From positions 535,592 through 599,591 of the forward strand of contig PKRE01000002.1 of the NCBI GenBank assembly GCA_017577615.1: 64,000 nt of DNA. The letters are read 5' to 3'. Position 1 is the first letter of the stretch, and each line of letters begins with the position of its first letter. Shown piece after piece: positions 1 to 8,950 of the stretch. Both the position numbers and the translations under genes were made by a program. The stretch is from Gammaproteobacteria bacterium. Its GTDB lineage: Bacteria > Pseudomonadota > Gammaproteobacteria > Steroidobacterales > Steroidobacteraceae. A model generated the notes under the pieces. It ran no database searches and was not told where the DNA came from. It saw nothing but the letters and a program-made list of their open reading frames with translations.

Positions 1-569
1 ATGACGAGCGTCGCAGGCTCGTCCGCAATCAGGCGCGCTGCATTGGCACGCGAGACATCCCACTGAACGACAGGACCGAGCGGCCCCCATTCGACACAAA
101 GAATCTCGCGCGCATCCACCCAACGTACTGCACCCGGTCGGCGAGCACGCAGGCGCAGATATTCGGCAAACAGCCTCGTAGACCAAATCTCGCCGTAGCC
201 TGCAACGAGATCGCGCACCGCCCGCGAAGCGGTGCGAATGAGCTGCACGGTCTGGAGAATGCTGAGTATGTCGCGACAGTCCTGCGCGAAACGCACCAGA
301 TAATCAGCGCGTGATTCTTCGCTGAGCAATGCCTGCGCAAGCGCGCCGTGTCGTGCTTGAAGCTCCTCGAGACGCGTCGCGAGGGAGTCTTCCTGTCGTT
401 CCGCTGCGTTCACCAGATTCAGCAGCGCATCGGTCACGCCGCGGCATGCGGACAGCACGACCCCGAGCTTCGGGTGTGGATCGGCCTCGAGGATGTGTGC
501 GACCCGCTCCATGCATGTCGCATCTGCCACACTCGATCCGCCGAACTTATGAACGCGCCATCGTTCCAC
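1..569 (-). CDS. Aspartokinase, N-terminal part (gene continues beyond left edge)
   Basis: Aspartokinase phosphorylates L-aspartate at the first step of the lysine, threonine and methionine pathways. The minus strand reads open from a GTG at 569 to the window edge, giving about 189 residues. The N-terminus carries the family signature KFGGSSVAD, followed by VVLSACRGVTDALL and the GYGEIWSTRL segment (an SxGE-like substrate-binding motif), in the order seen in LysC/ThrA kinases. The start is GTG because an in-frame TAA lies five codons upstream and no ATG fits this frame; GAAGAG sits about 8 nt before the GTG. The C-terminal part is missing, so I cannot say whether this is a monofunctional kinase or a fusion to homoserine dehydrogenase or diaminopimelate decarboxylase. 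Confidence 0.88.
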   Translation of the reverse strand, partial: MERWRVHKFGGSSVADATCMERVAHILEADPHPKLGVVLSACRGVTDALLNLVNAAERQEDSLATRLEELQARHGALAQALLSEESRADYLVRFAQDCRDILSILQTVQLIRTASRAVRDLVAGYGEIWSTRLFAEYLRLRARRPGAVRWVDAREILCVEWGPLGPVVQWDVSRANAARLIADEPATLV

Positions 570-891
570 TGATCGATACTCTTCTTACTTCTCGTCAACC
601 AATCTCACTGCTCCGATCTGCGTGCCGCTGCCAGCGTCTGCCGCTCGCCGCAACCGCGTTGCTGTCGCAGCCGCGCAAGCGCGACGCTCGTGCATGGCCA
701 AGAGCACGAGCGGATCACACGGAAGGCGGAACGGCTCCGTAAAGTGCGCGAGGACGTCGGGAGGGCGACACTCTACTGGCACGAACGAAAGGCGGCAAGC
801 TCGGCGCTCAGCCGCAACCGGCCAGCGTGGAATCGCGCACAGGCAACCTTCTGCCGCGACGCGCTGCCCCCTGAACGCTCAGGCGTCGTCC
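570..891. other. Intergenic stretch without a supported gene
   Basis: About 320 nt between the aspartokinase start and the 3' end of the ExeA-FHA gene. Small open frames exist on both strands, but none has a ribosome binding site or recognisable product. It should hold the aspartokinase promoter; I see no convincing -35/-10 pair. Confidence 0.5.
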
Positions 892-2211
892 CTATGAAGA
901 GCTCGGGGCCGCCCTGTGCCCAAATGCAATCAATGAGCCGGGCTCTTGCTCGCCCGCCGCGACGGGCGGCAGTCCTGGACGTGGCAAGCACAGTGTCTCA
1001 CCCGCATCGGTCTCTGCGCTTTGCGCCAACGCGTTCAGGTACTGCACCCGGGCAGGGCCCACTTGGATGAGATCGCGATGGCGGAGCCTGCGACGAGTGA
1101 TGCGGCGGGCATTGACGAGCACGCCGTTCGTGCTTCCCAAGTCAATCAGCAAGTCTTGCGCGCCGTCACGCACGATCAGGGCGTGATAGCGGCTGACGAA
1201 CACCGAGTCGATGCGCACGTCGGCGTCCTCGCCTCGGCCTATGATCATGCGTTTTCCAGTGAGCGGCACCTCACGATCGGGCATGCCTTGCATGGAGACG
1301 ACCAGCCTCCCGAGAGACGGGCGGGCCCGCGGCTGCGCCACGTCGACGGCTGTCGCTGCTGCACTTGTAGGCAACTGCCAGCCGAGCCGCTCGATTGCCT
1401 CATCGAGCGCCCGTGCGCCAATGCGGTCCTCGCCCGCGACCACCGCGCAGGCCAGCGCGCGCTCGCAAAGCGCATTGATTCGTGCAGGGATGCCGCGCGT
1501 GCAGGCATGTATCCGCTGCATCAATGTGTGCGGGATGAGCCGATCCGGGTCGGAGGCACCAGCCGCGCGCATCCTGTGGGCGATATAGGCCGCCGTCTGA
1601 TCTTCTGAGAACGGGGTCAGCACGAACCGTTCGATTCCCCCGGCAAACACCTCGCTCATTCGCGGCGAAGTCAGCACCAGATCCAGCGCCGGCTGCCCCA
1701 GCAGGAGCACCTTCAAAACACTCTGCCCTTCACTTTCGAGCGCGGTCAGCGCACGCAGCTCCTCGAGCACCGATGGATGCATGCTCTGCGGGTTCTCCAC
1801 GATCAGGGCGCACACGCGTCCGACCGCGGCTTGGTGCGTGAGAAAGCGCTCGAGCAAACGGCGACGATCGGTCCTGTCGTGATCGTCGAGCGTAATGCCG
1901 AACTGATGTAGGACATCCAACAAGAAATCGCGAGGCGTGTGCTGCTCCCGCTGAACCGCGGCAATGACCAAGCGTGGGTCGATCTGACGCAGCAAGCGGC
2001 CAATCAAATAGCTCTTCCCGCACCCGTGCTCTGCGATCACCACTGCTGCACGCGCACTGGCCCACAGTGCACGTCCCATGAACTCCAAAGCACGCAGATG
2101 CTGTTCGCTAGGAAAGAAGAAGGCGTCGTCGTTGGTATCGGCGAAGGGAGCTGGTGCCAGCTTCAGCGGGTGCTGTCCCTCATTCGCAGAACCCGCTTGT
2201 GATTCGTTCAT
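892..2211 (-). CDS. ExeA-like AAA ATPase with C-terminal FHA domain
   Basis: A 439-residue protein. Residues about 20-280 match the ExeA/GspA-type AAA ATPase fold: a P-loop at 60-67 (AEHGCGKS), a region equivalent to Walker B at 133-142 and the ExeA-typical VLEELRALTALE segment. Residues about 300-395 form a forkhead-associated domain with GR at 325-326, SRYH at 340-343 and DLGSTNG at 357-363, expected to bind phosphothreonine peptides. There is no transmembrane segment, unlike secretion ExeA proteins that anchor GspB. Walker B reads ALIVENPQ where ExeA proteins have LxxDEAQ, so the acidic pair is altered and hydrolysis may be weak. No secretion genes lie nearby. A signalling or scaffold ATPase is likely; substrate unknown. 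Confidence 0.8.
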   Translation of the reverse strand: MNESQAGSANEGQHPLKLAPAPFADTNDDAFFFPSEQHLRALEFMGRALWASARAAVVIAEHGCGKSYLIGRLLRQIDPRLVIAAVQREQHTPRDFLLDVLHQFGITLDDHDRTDRRRLLERFLTHQAAVGRVCALIVENPQSMHPSVLEELRALTALESEGQSVLKVLLLGQPALDLVLTSPRMSEVFAGGIERFVLTPFSEDQTAAYIAHRMRAAGASDPDRLIPHTLMQRIHACTRGIPARINALCERALACAVVAGEDRIGARALDEAIERLGWQLPTSAAATAVDVAQPRARPSLGRLVVSMQGMPDREVPLTGKRMIIGRGEDADVRIDSVFVSRYHALIVRDGAQDLLIDLGSTNGVLVNARRITRRRLRHRDLIQVGPARVQYLNALAQSAETDAGETLCLPRPGLPPVAAGEQEPGSLIAFGHRAAPSSS

Positions 2212-2246
2212 GCCAATCTAGATGCAATAAGCCCGTTAACTAATTG

Positions 2247-2252
2247 ATTATA
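2247..2252 (-). promoter_or_regulatory. Candidate -10 box of the ExeA-FHA gene
   Basis: Read on the minus strand this is a perfect TATAAT, 36 nt upstream of the ATG at 2211, inside a locally AT-rich patch. The -35 region is weak, so assignment rests on the -10 match and position. Confidence 0.4.
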
Positions 2253-2373
2253 CACACCCCTTCGGCACCGATTCATCTGCTTGCTGACGTGGGGAGCTTG
2301 ACAATAATCCCTGACTCCCCTGAGCACAAGCACAGCATCGGAAGAAGCTTTGGCTTGGCTGCAGCAAAGAGGA

Positions 2374-2449
2374 TGGTGGGTCGGGAGGGAATCGAACCCT
2401 CGACCAGCGGATTAAAAGTCCGATGCTCTACCGACTGAGCTACCGACCC
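2374..2449 (-). tRNA. tRNA-Lys (anticodon TTT)
   Basis: A 76-nt cloverleaf on the minus strand with acceptor stem GGGTCGG/CCGACCC, D-arm AGCTCAGTCGGTAGAGC, anticodon loop CTTTTAA and T-loop GGTTCGATTCC; the 3' CCA is encoded. A tRNA-Lys downstream of the tol-pal-cpoB block is also found in Escherichia coli. Confidence 0.96.
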
Positions 2450-2587
2450 AGAGTGTGAGTGAGTGGCTGTGATGTCGATGCCGGCTAGAGGAAGCTCGTC
2501 CGGCCGGTACCAGCGCCAATGGCCTCTGGCTGTAGGGGCGCGCATGATACTAGAAAGCTGCGCCTGTGATCACGGGAAATATCGCTG

Positions 2588-3274
2588 TCAGCGAAAATAT
2601 CGCGTCGGATCAGGCAGCCCGGCGGCACGAAATCCTTCGCTTCGCAACCGGCAGGCATCACACCTCCGACAGGCGCGACCTTCCTCGTCAGCCTGATAAC
2701 ACGACACCGTGAGCGAATAGTCGACGCCGAGCGCCGTCCCGCGCTGGATGATCTGTGCCTTGGTCAAGTCCATCAGCGGCGTCGCGATCCGAAACGTGAT
2801 TCGCCCTTCGACCGCCGCTTTCGTCGCCAGATTGGCAACACGCTCGAACGCAGTGACGAACGCTGGGCGGCAGTCCGGATATCCGGAATAGTCGACCGCA
2901 TTGACGCCGATGAAGATTGTCGGCGCGAGCAGCACTTCCGCCCAGCCGAGCGCAAACGACAGCATCACGGTATTGCGCGCGGGCACGTACGTGACGGGAA
3001 TGCCCACTTGCGGCGTTTCCGGCACGGCAATGCTGGGATCCGTGAGGGCCGAGCCGCCGATTCCCCCGAGATCCACTCGTAACGTGCGATGAGCCACGGC
3101 ACCGAGCGCCTCAGCGACCCGCGCTGCGGCCTCGAGCTCGGCGCGATGTCGCTGCCCGTAATCGACGCTCAACGCAAAGCATTCGAAACCTTGGTCGCGT
3201 GCGATCGCCAGCGTCGTGGCCGAATCGAGCCCGCCGGAGACAAGCACAACAGCACGTTTTTCGTGATTGCTCAT
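2588..3274 (-). CDS. queC: 7-cyano-7-deazaguanine synthase QueC
   Basis: QueC converts 7-carboxy-7-deazaguanine to preQ0 with ATP and ammonia in queuosine synthesis. The PP-loop SGGLDS lies about 13 residues from the start, and a four-cysteine zinc site follows near the C-terminus (SCYQAD, then CRRCDAC). Length, 228 residues, is normal. I chose the ATG at 3274 over a TTG four codons upstream because TTGGAG is correctly spaced before it. The gene follows queE on the same strand, so two successive steps of one pathway are probably co-transcribed behind the Tol-Pal operon. Confidence 0.95.
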   Translation of the reverse strand: MSNHEKRAVVLVSGGLDSATTLAIARDQGFECFALSVDYGQRHRAELEAAARVAEALGAVAHRTLRVDLGGIGGSALTDPSIAVPETPQVGIPVTYVPARNTVMLSFALGWAEVLLAPTIFIGVNAVDYSGYPDCRPAFVTAFERVANLATKAAVEGRITFRIATPLMDLTKAQIIQRGTALGVDYSLTVSCYQADEEGRACRRCDACRLRSEGFRAAGLPDPTRYFR

Positions 3275-3307
3275 GATCGACTCCAACGTTCGGCCAAGGC
3301 GGCCGGT

Positions 3308-3955
3308 TCAACGTCCTGGCGTATCGCCCCAGAGATACTTGTGGAGCTGAACCTGAAATCGGACCGGCAGCCGCTCATTGAGAATCCACTCTGCGAGCTC
3401 CCGCGCTTCGAGCTGCCCTGCGCTCGGGCTGAACAGCACGGTGCAACGTTCGTGAAGGCGACGGTCGAGCACGAGCTGACGTGCCCAATCGAAATCCGCA
3501 CGATCGCAAATGACGAACTTGACCTGCTCTTCGGGGCGCAGCACTTCCAAGTTATCGAGACGATTGCGTGCGACCTCGCCGCTGCCCGGTGTTTTGACGT
3601 CAACGACACGCACGACGCGCGCATCAACCTGCGAGACGTCCATCGCGCCGCTCGTCTCGAGCGAGACGCGGTAACCAGCGTCGCACAGACGCATTAGCAG
3701 CTCTGCGCACCCCTTCTGTGCGAGCGGCTCACCGCCGGTCACGCACACATGGCCTACCCCGAACGCGGCCACACGCTCCAGCACCTCGTCGACGGCCAGC
3801 CATTCGCCACCATAGAACGCGTACTGCGTATCGCAGTATTGGCAACGCAGAGGACAACCCGTGAGGCGAACGAACACGGTCGGCCACCCGACCGTATCCG
3901 CTTCTCCTTGAATGGAAAGGAAAATCTCAGTGACCTTGACGCGCGACGTAGACAT
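3308..3955 (-). CDS. queE: 7-carboxy-7-deazaguanine synthase QueE (radical SAM)
   Basis: QueE rearranges 6-carboxytetrahydropterin to 7-carboxy-7-deazaguanine using a 4Fe-4S cluster and S-adenosylmethionine. The cluster motif CPLRCQYC lies near residues 34-41 after the characteristic SIQGEA segment, and GGEPL follows for SAM binding. From the ATG at 3955 the protein is 215 residues; a longer reading to 4006 would need a TTG and adds an unlikely extension. It sits between cpoB and queC, all on the minus strand. Confidence 0.94.
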   Translation of the reverse strand: MSTSRVKVTEIFLSIQGEADTVGWPTVFVRLTGCPLRCQYCDTQYAFYGGEWLAVDEVLERVAAFGVGHVCVTGGEPLAQKGCAELLMRLCDAGYRVSLETSGAMDVSQVDARVVRVVDVKTPGSGEVARNRLDNLEVLRPEEQVKFVICDRADFDWARQLVLDRRLHERCTVLFSPSAGQLEARELAEWILNERLPVRFQVQLHKYLWGDTPGR

Positions 3956-4058
3956 GACTGCCGGATGAAGCTCCGTGCAACGGTGATGAACGTTCGACGA
4001 CCCCAAGCCTGCTACGGCCCGGCTCGTCGCACAGCCTCACTACGTCGCCGCTGCAGGC

Positions 4059-4829
4059 TCACCGCCCCTCGCTTTCCATCTTCGTCAAGCGCTGGGCCGC
4101 CAGCCTCGCCGCTGTGGTATCCCCGAAACGAGAAACGACCTGGCTGAGAGCGGCGCGTGCCGCCTCGTAGTTCTTCAGCTCGTAATTGCAATAACCGACC
4201 TTGAGCAATGCATCAGGCACCTTGCGCGAGTCCGGATACTGATCCAGCACCGTCTGGAAATGCCGCAGCGCTGCCGCGTATTGCCGCGTCACATAGTGCG
4301 CCTCACCCAGCCAGTATTGCGCGTTGTCGGCAAGGGCACTATTGGGGAACACGCGCAAGAACTGCGTGAACGCGTTGATGGCTTCCTGGTACTTGCCATC
4401 CTTGAGCAAGTCGAACGCAGCTTGATAGTTCGCTCGATCGTCGCCTTGCGGGATGGGCAGGCCACCGGCGCTGCCGTGCCCGAGCGACCCGCCCGTGACG
4501 GCGCCGCTCTCGAGCGCCGCCAGTCGTCGATCCACATCGCCGTACATCTGCCGCTGCTGATCTTGGACCTGATCGAGCGAGTGCTGCAGTTCGTCGAGCT
4601 GTCCGCGAAGCGTTCGCACCTCGGCGTTAGCGGCGTCGATACGCTGCGACAGATCGAGCAGGCTTTGGTTGGCCAGCACACGTTCGATACGCAGCAGTCG
4701 GCTATCGAGCTCGGTCAGCTTCTGCACGACCGGATCTTCCTCGGGCGGAGTGCTCACGCACCCCGCGAGCAAGATGAGCGCCGCAAGCGGCACGACGGAT
4801 CGTAGCAACAGCGGTGCGTGCGGCTTCAT
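4059..4829 (-). CDS. cpoB: Tol-Pal cell division coordinator CpoB (YbgF)
   Basis: CpoB links outer-membrane constriction by Tol-Pal with peptidoglycan synthesis. The protein has an N-terminal signal, a helical coiled-coil region (about 30-100, containing SQRIDAANAEVRTLRGQL) that trimerises in homologues, a flexible linker and a C-terminal set of about three TPR repeats (about 130-255, for example FPNSALADNAQYWLGEAHY). Unlike E. coli CpoB, the signal ends in a lipobox, LILLAGC, so this version may be a lipoprotein. The start could also be the ATG at 4841; both starts have weak ribosome binding sites. It is the last tol gene, 15 nt after pal. Confidence 0.92.
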   Translation of the reverse strand: MKPHAPLLLRSVVPLAALILLAGCVSTPPEEDPVVQKLTELDSRLLRIERVLANQSLLDLSQRIDAANAEVRTLRGQLDELQHSLDQVQDQQRQMYGDVDRRLAALESGAVTGGSLGHGSAGGLPIPQGDDRANYQAAFDLLKDGKYQEAINAFTQFLRVFPNSALADNAQYWLGEAHYVTRQYAAALRHFQTVLDQYPDSRKVPDALLKVGYCNYELKNYEAARAALSQVVSRFGDTTAARLAAQRLTKMESEGR

Positions 4830-4844
4830 GGCCGGTCCCATGGA

Positions 4845-5372
4845 TCACCGTGAGTAGACAAACTCGACCCGTCGGTTCTTGGCGTACGCAGACTCGTCAC
4901 TGCCCAGGACCGCCGGACGCTCCTCGCCGTAGCTCACGGTCGTGATCTGCGCCTCCGTCACGCCCTGCAGCATGAGCGCGCGGCGGACGGCTTGGGCACG
5001 CCGCTCGCCGAGACCGATGTTGTATTCGCGCGAGCCGCGCTCGTCGGTGTGCCCTTCCAAGCGCACACGTCGATTGGGGTTGCCGTTCAGATATTTGGCA
5101 TGCGCGGCGATGATCGGCACATACTCCGGCTTGATCTCCGCGCGGTCGTAATCGAAGTAGATGATCGTGCCCACACGGCGCGCTTCCTCGAGCGCCGCTT
5201 CCTCGGCGCTCAATGCGCTACCCGAAACATCACCGCTGTCCAGGGAGGTACCGGTTTCGGCGCCTGTCGGCCCTTCTTGCGTCTGCCCTTCTGCGATCGT
5301 CGTCGGCTTCTTCGGACATCCAGCCAACGCGAGGCCGCTCACTACGATCAGCAACAGCTGCGTTATGCGCAT
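4845..5372 (-). CDS. pal: Peptidoglycan-associated lipoprotein Pal
   Basis: Outer-membrane lipoprotein that binds peptidoglycan and is mobilised by TolB. It has 175 residues, with a signal ending in LALAGC and a C-terminal OmpA-like domain (about 70-175). That domain contains FDYDRAEI, the diaminopimelate-binding segment GHTDERGSREYNIGLGERRA and RRVEF near the end. Between these lies a low-complexity Gly/Ser/Thr linker. It lies between tolB and cpoB, with 155 nt of non-coding sequence before it that could hold a separate promoter. Confidence 0.97.
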   Translation of the reverse strand: MRITQLLLIVVSGLALAGCPKKPTTIAEGQTQEGPTGAETGTSLDSGDVSGSALSAEEAALEEARRVGTIIYFDYDRAEIKPEYVPIIAAHAKYLNGNPNRRVRLEGHTDERGSREYNIGLGERRAQAVRRALMLQGVTEAQITTVSYGEERPAVLGSDESAYAKNRRVEFVYSR

Positions 5373-5527
5373 GCGGTACTCCTAGACGAGATAAAGAATG
5401 CAGACGAAAGGCGCTTCCAGGCGTCGTACCCGGCATCTTGCGCCTGCTGGGCACGCACCTTCCGGTGGACGAAAGCTCCGGGAATTCTGCCACAAGCCCA
5501 TCGGTGCCACCACGACAACCGCTCACC

Positions 5528-6868
5528 TCACTCTGCGCCTGTTCGCGCGGTCCGCGCGGCAGGCTCCGGCGGAAACGGCGACCATGCTGGCTCGCGCACA
5601 TCGCCGCTGCTCGCGGTCAACTTCTGCTGGACGCGCCCGTCGATGGACACCGTTGCCAGCACACCGCGACCGCGGTCCTGCGTCGCGTAGATCAGCGTCG
5701 CTCCGTTGGGCGCAAAGCTCGGGCTCTCATCTTGCCGGCCCTGCGTGAGGACGCGCACCGCCTTGGTGGCCAAGTCCACCGTCGCAATCCGGAAATTGCC
5801 TCGATCGAGGTGAACGACCGCGAGCTGTTTACCGTCCGGCGACACGCGCGGCCGCGCGTTATAGCTGCCTTCGAATGTCACACGCCTTGCTCGATTCGGC
5901 TGGTCGATGTCGACCTCGTAGATTTGCGGCCCGCCGGCGCGATCCGACATGAAATATAACTTACGACCGTCCGGCGACCACGCCGGTTCCGTATCGATGC
6001 CGGGATCGAAGCTCATGCGTGTGAGTACTTGAGTGGCCAGATCGAGTATGTAGACATCGACGTCGCCGTCCTTGCGCGACAGCGTCAGCGCCAGCTTCCT
6101 GCCGTCGGGCGACCACGCGGGCGCGCCATTGATGCCGGCCCGAGCCGACACCCGCCGACGCTCGCCCGTGCGCAGCGTCTGGACGTAGATCGCAGACGTC
6201 TTGTCCTCGAAGGACACGTACGCAATGCTCTGCCCATCAGGCGACCACGCCGGAGACATGAGCGGCTCGCTCGAGCTGGCAATGACTTGCTGGTTCTCGC
6301 CGTCTGCATCCGCCACGATCAACTTGTAACGCTGCTGCGGAGGCGTGCCCTCGACGCTGATGAACGCGATGCGCGTCGAGAACGCGCCGCGTATGCCCGT
6401 CAGCTGCTCGAACACGATGTCGGCCACGCGATGCGCCATTGCACGCAACGAGCCGGTCGACGCAGACAGACGATGTCCGGTGAGGCGCTGCCCGGTGAGC
6501 ACGTTGTACAGCTCGAACTCGGTGGCATACCGGTCCGGCCCGTCGGGCATCAACCGCCCCACCACGATGAAGTCGCTGCGTAGATAACGCCAATCCTGAA
6601 AGCGGATCTGCTCGCCGCGCGTTGGTCGCTCGATCATGTCCTTGCGATCGAGCGGCGCGAAGCGACCGCTTCTTTGTAAGTCCGCCGCCACGATCTCTGC
6701 CACATCGATCGGCGCCGTGCCTGTGGACTCCCATCCGAACGGGACGATGGCGATCGGGATGGCATCCTCCTGCCCGCGCGTGATCTCGATCACGAGCTGC
6801 GCGCGCACGTCGGTCGCAACGAGCACGAGCAACGCGCAGACCACGGCCCTATAGACGCTCTTGATCAT
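5528..6868 (-). CDS. tolB: Tol-Pal periplasmic protein TolB
   Basis: Periplasmic beta-propeller protein that cycles between Pal and TolA. The 446-residue product has a signal peptide ending near DVRA, an N-terminal alpha/beta domain (about 25-165) and six WD40-like blades, visible as repeats of SPAWSPDG, APAWSPDG and EPAWSPDG between about 200 and 430. Length matches the family. It follows tolA after 21 nt. Confidence 0.97.
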   Translation of the reverse strand: MIKSVYRAVVCALLVLVATDVRAQLVIEITRGQEDAIPIAIVPFGWESTGTAPIDVAEIVAADLQRSGRFAPLDRKDMIERPTRGEQIRFQDWRYLRSDFIVVGRLMPDGPDRYATEFELYNVLTGQRLTGHRLSASTGSLRAMAHRVADIVFEQLTGIRGAFSTRIAFISVEGTPPQQRYKLIVADADGENQQVIASSSEPLMSPAWSPDGQSIAYVSFEDKTSAIYVQTLRTGERRRVSARAGINGAPAWSPDGRKLALTLSRKDGDVDVYILDLATQVLTRMSFDPGIDTEPAWSPDGRKLYFMSDRAGGPQIYEVDIDQPNRARRVTFEGSYNARPRVSPDGKQLAVVHLDRGNFRIATVDLATKAVRVLTQGRQDESPSFAPNGATLIYATQDRGRGVLATVSIDGRVQQKLTASSGDVREPAWSPFPPEPAARTARTGAE

Positions 6869-6889
6869 TGCAAGCGGTCTCCTTCGGTC

Positions 6890-7780
6890 TCAATCCTCTG
6901 CTTTGAACACTAGCAGCAACGTTCGTTCGAACAGCCGCGGATCGGAAGGCTGCGGCAGCGGGGAAGCGCTCATCACCGCGGCCTCGATCGACTGGCGCAC
7001 GGCATTATCGCCGTTGCATCGGGTCACCTCGGCCGAGATCACCGTGCCGCCGGGGGCTTGAGACACTCGTACTTCGCATTCGAGATCGGGACGGACCGAC
7101 GGCGGACGCCGCCAGCGGCGCTCGATGTGTTGCTTGATGAGCGCAACGTACTCGGCCATCGCGGAGCTGCTGCGGGCCCGCATGAGCTCTTCTTCGGCAG
7201 CAAGCTGACGACGCAGCTCCTCTTCGCGAGCTGCCTGCGCGCGGGCCTCTTCGGCCTCGCGCCGTCGGCGCGCTTCTTCTTCCTGCTTGCGCTTGATTTC
7301 TTCGGCGCGTTTGCGCTCCTCCTCGGCGCGCCGTTGTCTCTCCGCCTCGGCTTCCCGGCGACGTTGCTCTTCTTGACGTGCGCGCAGCTGCGCCTCTTCG
7401 GCACGCTTGCGCTGCTCTTCCTCGAGCCGTCGTTGCAGCTCCATCTGCCGTTCGCGCTCGGCACGCGCACGTGCCTCGCGCTGGATGCGCTCTTCCTCCA
7501 AGCGCCGCTGCTCGGCCAGCTCCTTCTCCCGCTGCGCCGCCAGCTCCTTTTCCCGCTCTGCACGCAGACGTTCCTGCTCGCGTGCTCGCTCGCGCTCGCG
7601 ATCGCGCCGAGCGCTTGCAAGCGCCGATTCGTCCACCACGACAGCCTCGATCGCAAGCTGCGGCGTCGGCGCGTTACGCGAGAATTGAAACAAGGTCAAC
7701 GCAAACACGCCTGCAAACAGGACGTGCAATAGCAACGCCCCGAGCAGATAGACCCAGTGCTGACGCAGGAACTCGCGCAT
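6890..7780 (-). CDS. tolA: Cell envelope integrity protein TolA
   Basis: Inner-membrane protein that spans the periplasm and passes energy from TolQR to TolB-Pal. A single membrane helix near residues 10-30 is followed by a long charged helix, about 55-205, rich in Arg, Glu, Ala and Lys, and then a compact C-terminal domain (about 205-296) containing YVALIKQHIERRW. At 296 residues it is shorter than E. coli TolA (about 420), mainly in the helical spacer. Starts 4 nt after tolR. Confidence 0.95.
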   Translation of the reverse strand: MREFLRQHWVYLLGALLLHVLFAGVFALTLFQFSRNAPTPQLAIEAVVVDESALASARRDRERERAREQERLRAEREKELAAQREKELAEQRRLEEERIQREARARAERERQMELQRRLEEEQRKRAEEAQLRARQEEQRRREAEAERQRRAEEERKRAEEIKRKQEEEARRRREAEEARAQAAREEELRRQLAAEEELMRARSSSAMAEYVALIKQHIERRWRRPPSVRPDLECEVRVSQAPGGTVISAEVTRCNGDNAVRQSIEAAVMSASPLPQPSDPRLFERTLLLVFKAED

Positions 7781-7784
7781 CGGC

Positions 7785-8240
7785 TCAGCGACGCCCTCGT
7801 CGCGCGCTGTTATCTCGCGGGTCGGTCACGAATCCGACCTTGGCGGCGCCGGACTCCTGCAACAGCGACATCCCTTCGACGACGCTGCCGTACGGCACGT
7901 TGCGGTCGGCTTTGACGAGCACCGGCGTGTTCGGCTCACGCCTCAACACCGCCGAGACACGCTCGACCACGGTATCCGCGTCGATCGGCGCATCCTCGTC
8001 GCCACCAATGTTGAGGTAGAAGCGTCCTTGCGCATCGACGCTCAGCACAAGCGGCTGATGCTCCCTCAAGTCCTCGGGCAGGGGCTCTGCTCCGGCCTTC
8101 GGCAGGTCCACCTTGATGCCTTGCGTCAGCAGCGGAGCGGTCACCATGAAAATGATGAGCAGCACGAGCATCACGTCGATGTAGGGCACGACGTTGATCT
8201 CGGCCATCAGCCGGCGACGACGATTCAGAGTTGGAATCAT
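7785..8240 (-). CDS. tolR: Tol-Pal system protein TolR
   Basis: ExbD/TolR-type component of the proton-driven TolQR motor. It has 151 residues with one N-terminal membrane helix; the helix contains the proton-path aspartate in YIDVMLVLLIIFMVT, and a periplasmic domain follows. Its start overlaps the tolQ stop by 4 nt (ATGA), indicating translational coupling. Confidence 0.96.
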   Translation of the reverse strand: MIPTLNRRRRLMAEINVVPYIDVMLVLLIIFMVTAPLLTQGIKVDLPKAGAEPLPEDLREHQPLVLSVDAQGRFYLNIGGDEDAPIDADTVVERVSAVLRREPNTPVLVKADRNVPYGSVVEGMSLLQESGAAKVGFVTDPRDNSARRGRR

Positions 8241-8950
8241 GCGCGTGCCTCAACTGCAGCTTGTCCGTGGCCGGAACGCGGCGTCGTGGCATGACGCTGC
8301 AGGATCGACGAAAGCTCCTCCGCGAAGGCGTCGTAGCGCAGCTCCATGCGGCTCACTTGATCGGCATACCGGTTGTAGGCAATCACTGCCGGGATGGCCG
8401 CGAACAGTCCCATCGCTGTGGCAATGAGCGCCTCGGCAATGCCCGGTGCGACCATCGCAAGGGTGGCCTGCTGGACATTGCCGAGCCCGTGGAAGGCGTT
8501 CATGATGCCCCACACCGTACCGAAAAGCCCGACGTAGGGACTGGTCGAGCCGATTGTGGCAAGCATGGACAGACTGTGCTCGAGACGATCGCTCTCTCGC
8601 AAGAGCGCCACGCGCATCGCACGGCGGGAGCCTTCGATCACCTCCCCAGGGCTCACGGCGTGCTGGCGCATGCGCGTGAACTCGCGAAAACCCTGCTCGA
8701 AGATAGCCTCCATTCCCTTCGTGACGCGGCGACTCTGATCGATGGCGCGAAACATCGCGGTCAGATCGCCACCAGACCAGAACAATTCCTCGAAGCGGTC
8801 CGCCTCCTGCCGCGCGCGCCGCAGCTCGGCGCGTTTGCGCAGCATGATCGCCCACGACACGATCGACGCGAGCAACAGCAGCAACATCACGATCTGTACG
8901 ATGACGCTGGCCTGGAGCACAAGCTCCAGCGGATTCAAGTTGTTGGTCAT
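8237..8950 (-). CDS. tolQ: Tol-Pal system protein TolQ
   Basis: ExbB/MotA-like proton channel subunit, 237 residues. Three hydrophobic segments are visible: near 15-35, in SPYVGLFGTVWGIMNAF (about 135-155), and in EALIATAMGLFAAIPAVIAY (about 170-190), which carries the conserved threonine of the proton path. Overlaps ybgC by 4 nt at its start and tolR by 4 nt at its end. Confidence 0.96.
   Translation of the reverse strand: MTNNLNPLELVLQASVIVQIVMLLLLLASIVSWAIMLRKRAELRRARQEADRFEELFWSGGDLTAMFRAIDQSRRVTKGMEAIFEQGFREFTRMRQHAVSPGEVIEGSRRAMRVALLRESDRLEHSLSMLATIGSTSPYVGLFGTVWGIMNAFHGLGNVQQATLAMVAPGIAEALIATAMGLFAAIPAVIAYNRYADQVSRMELRYDAFAEELSSILQRHATTPRSGHGQAAVEARA

Noticed and set aside
585..782. 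65-codon minus-strand frame upstream of the aspartokinase gene
   Set aside because: GTG start without a ribosome binding site, low-complexity arginine/alanine content and no family resemblance.
7100..7620. Long repetitive plus-strand frames opposite tolA
   Set aside because: They mirror the Arg/Glu/Ala helical spacer of TolA on the other strand.
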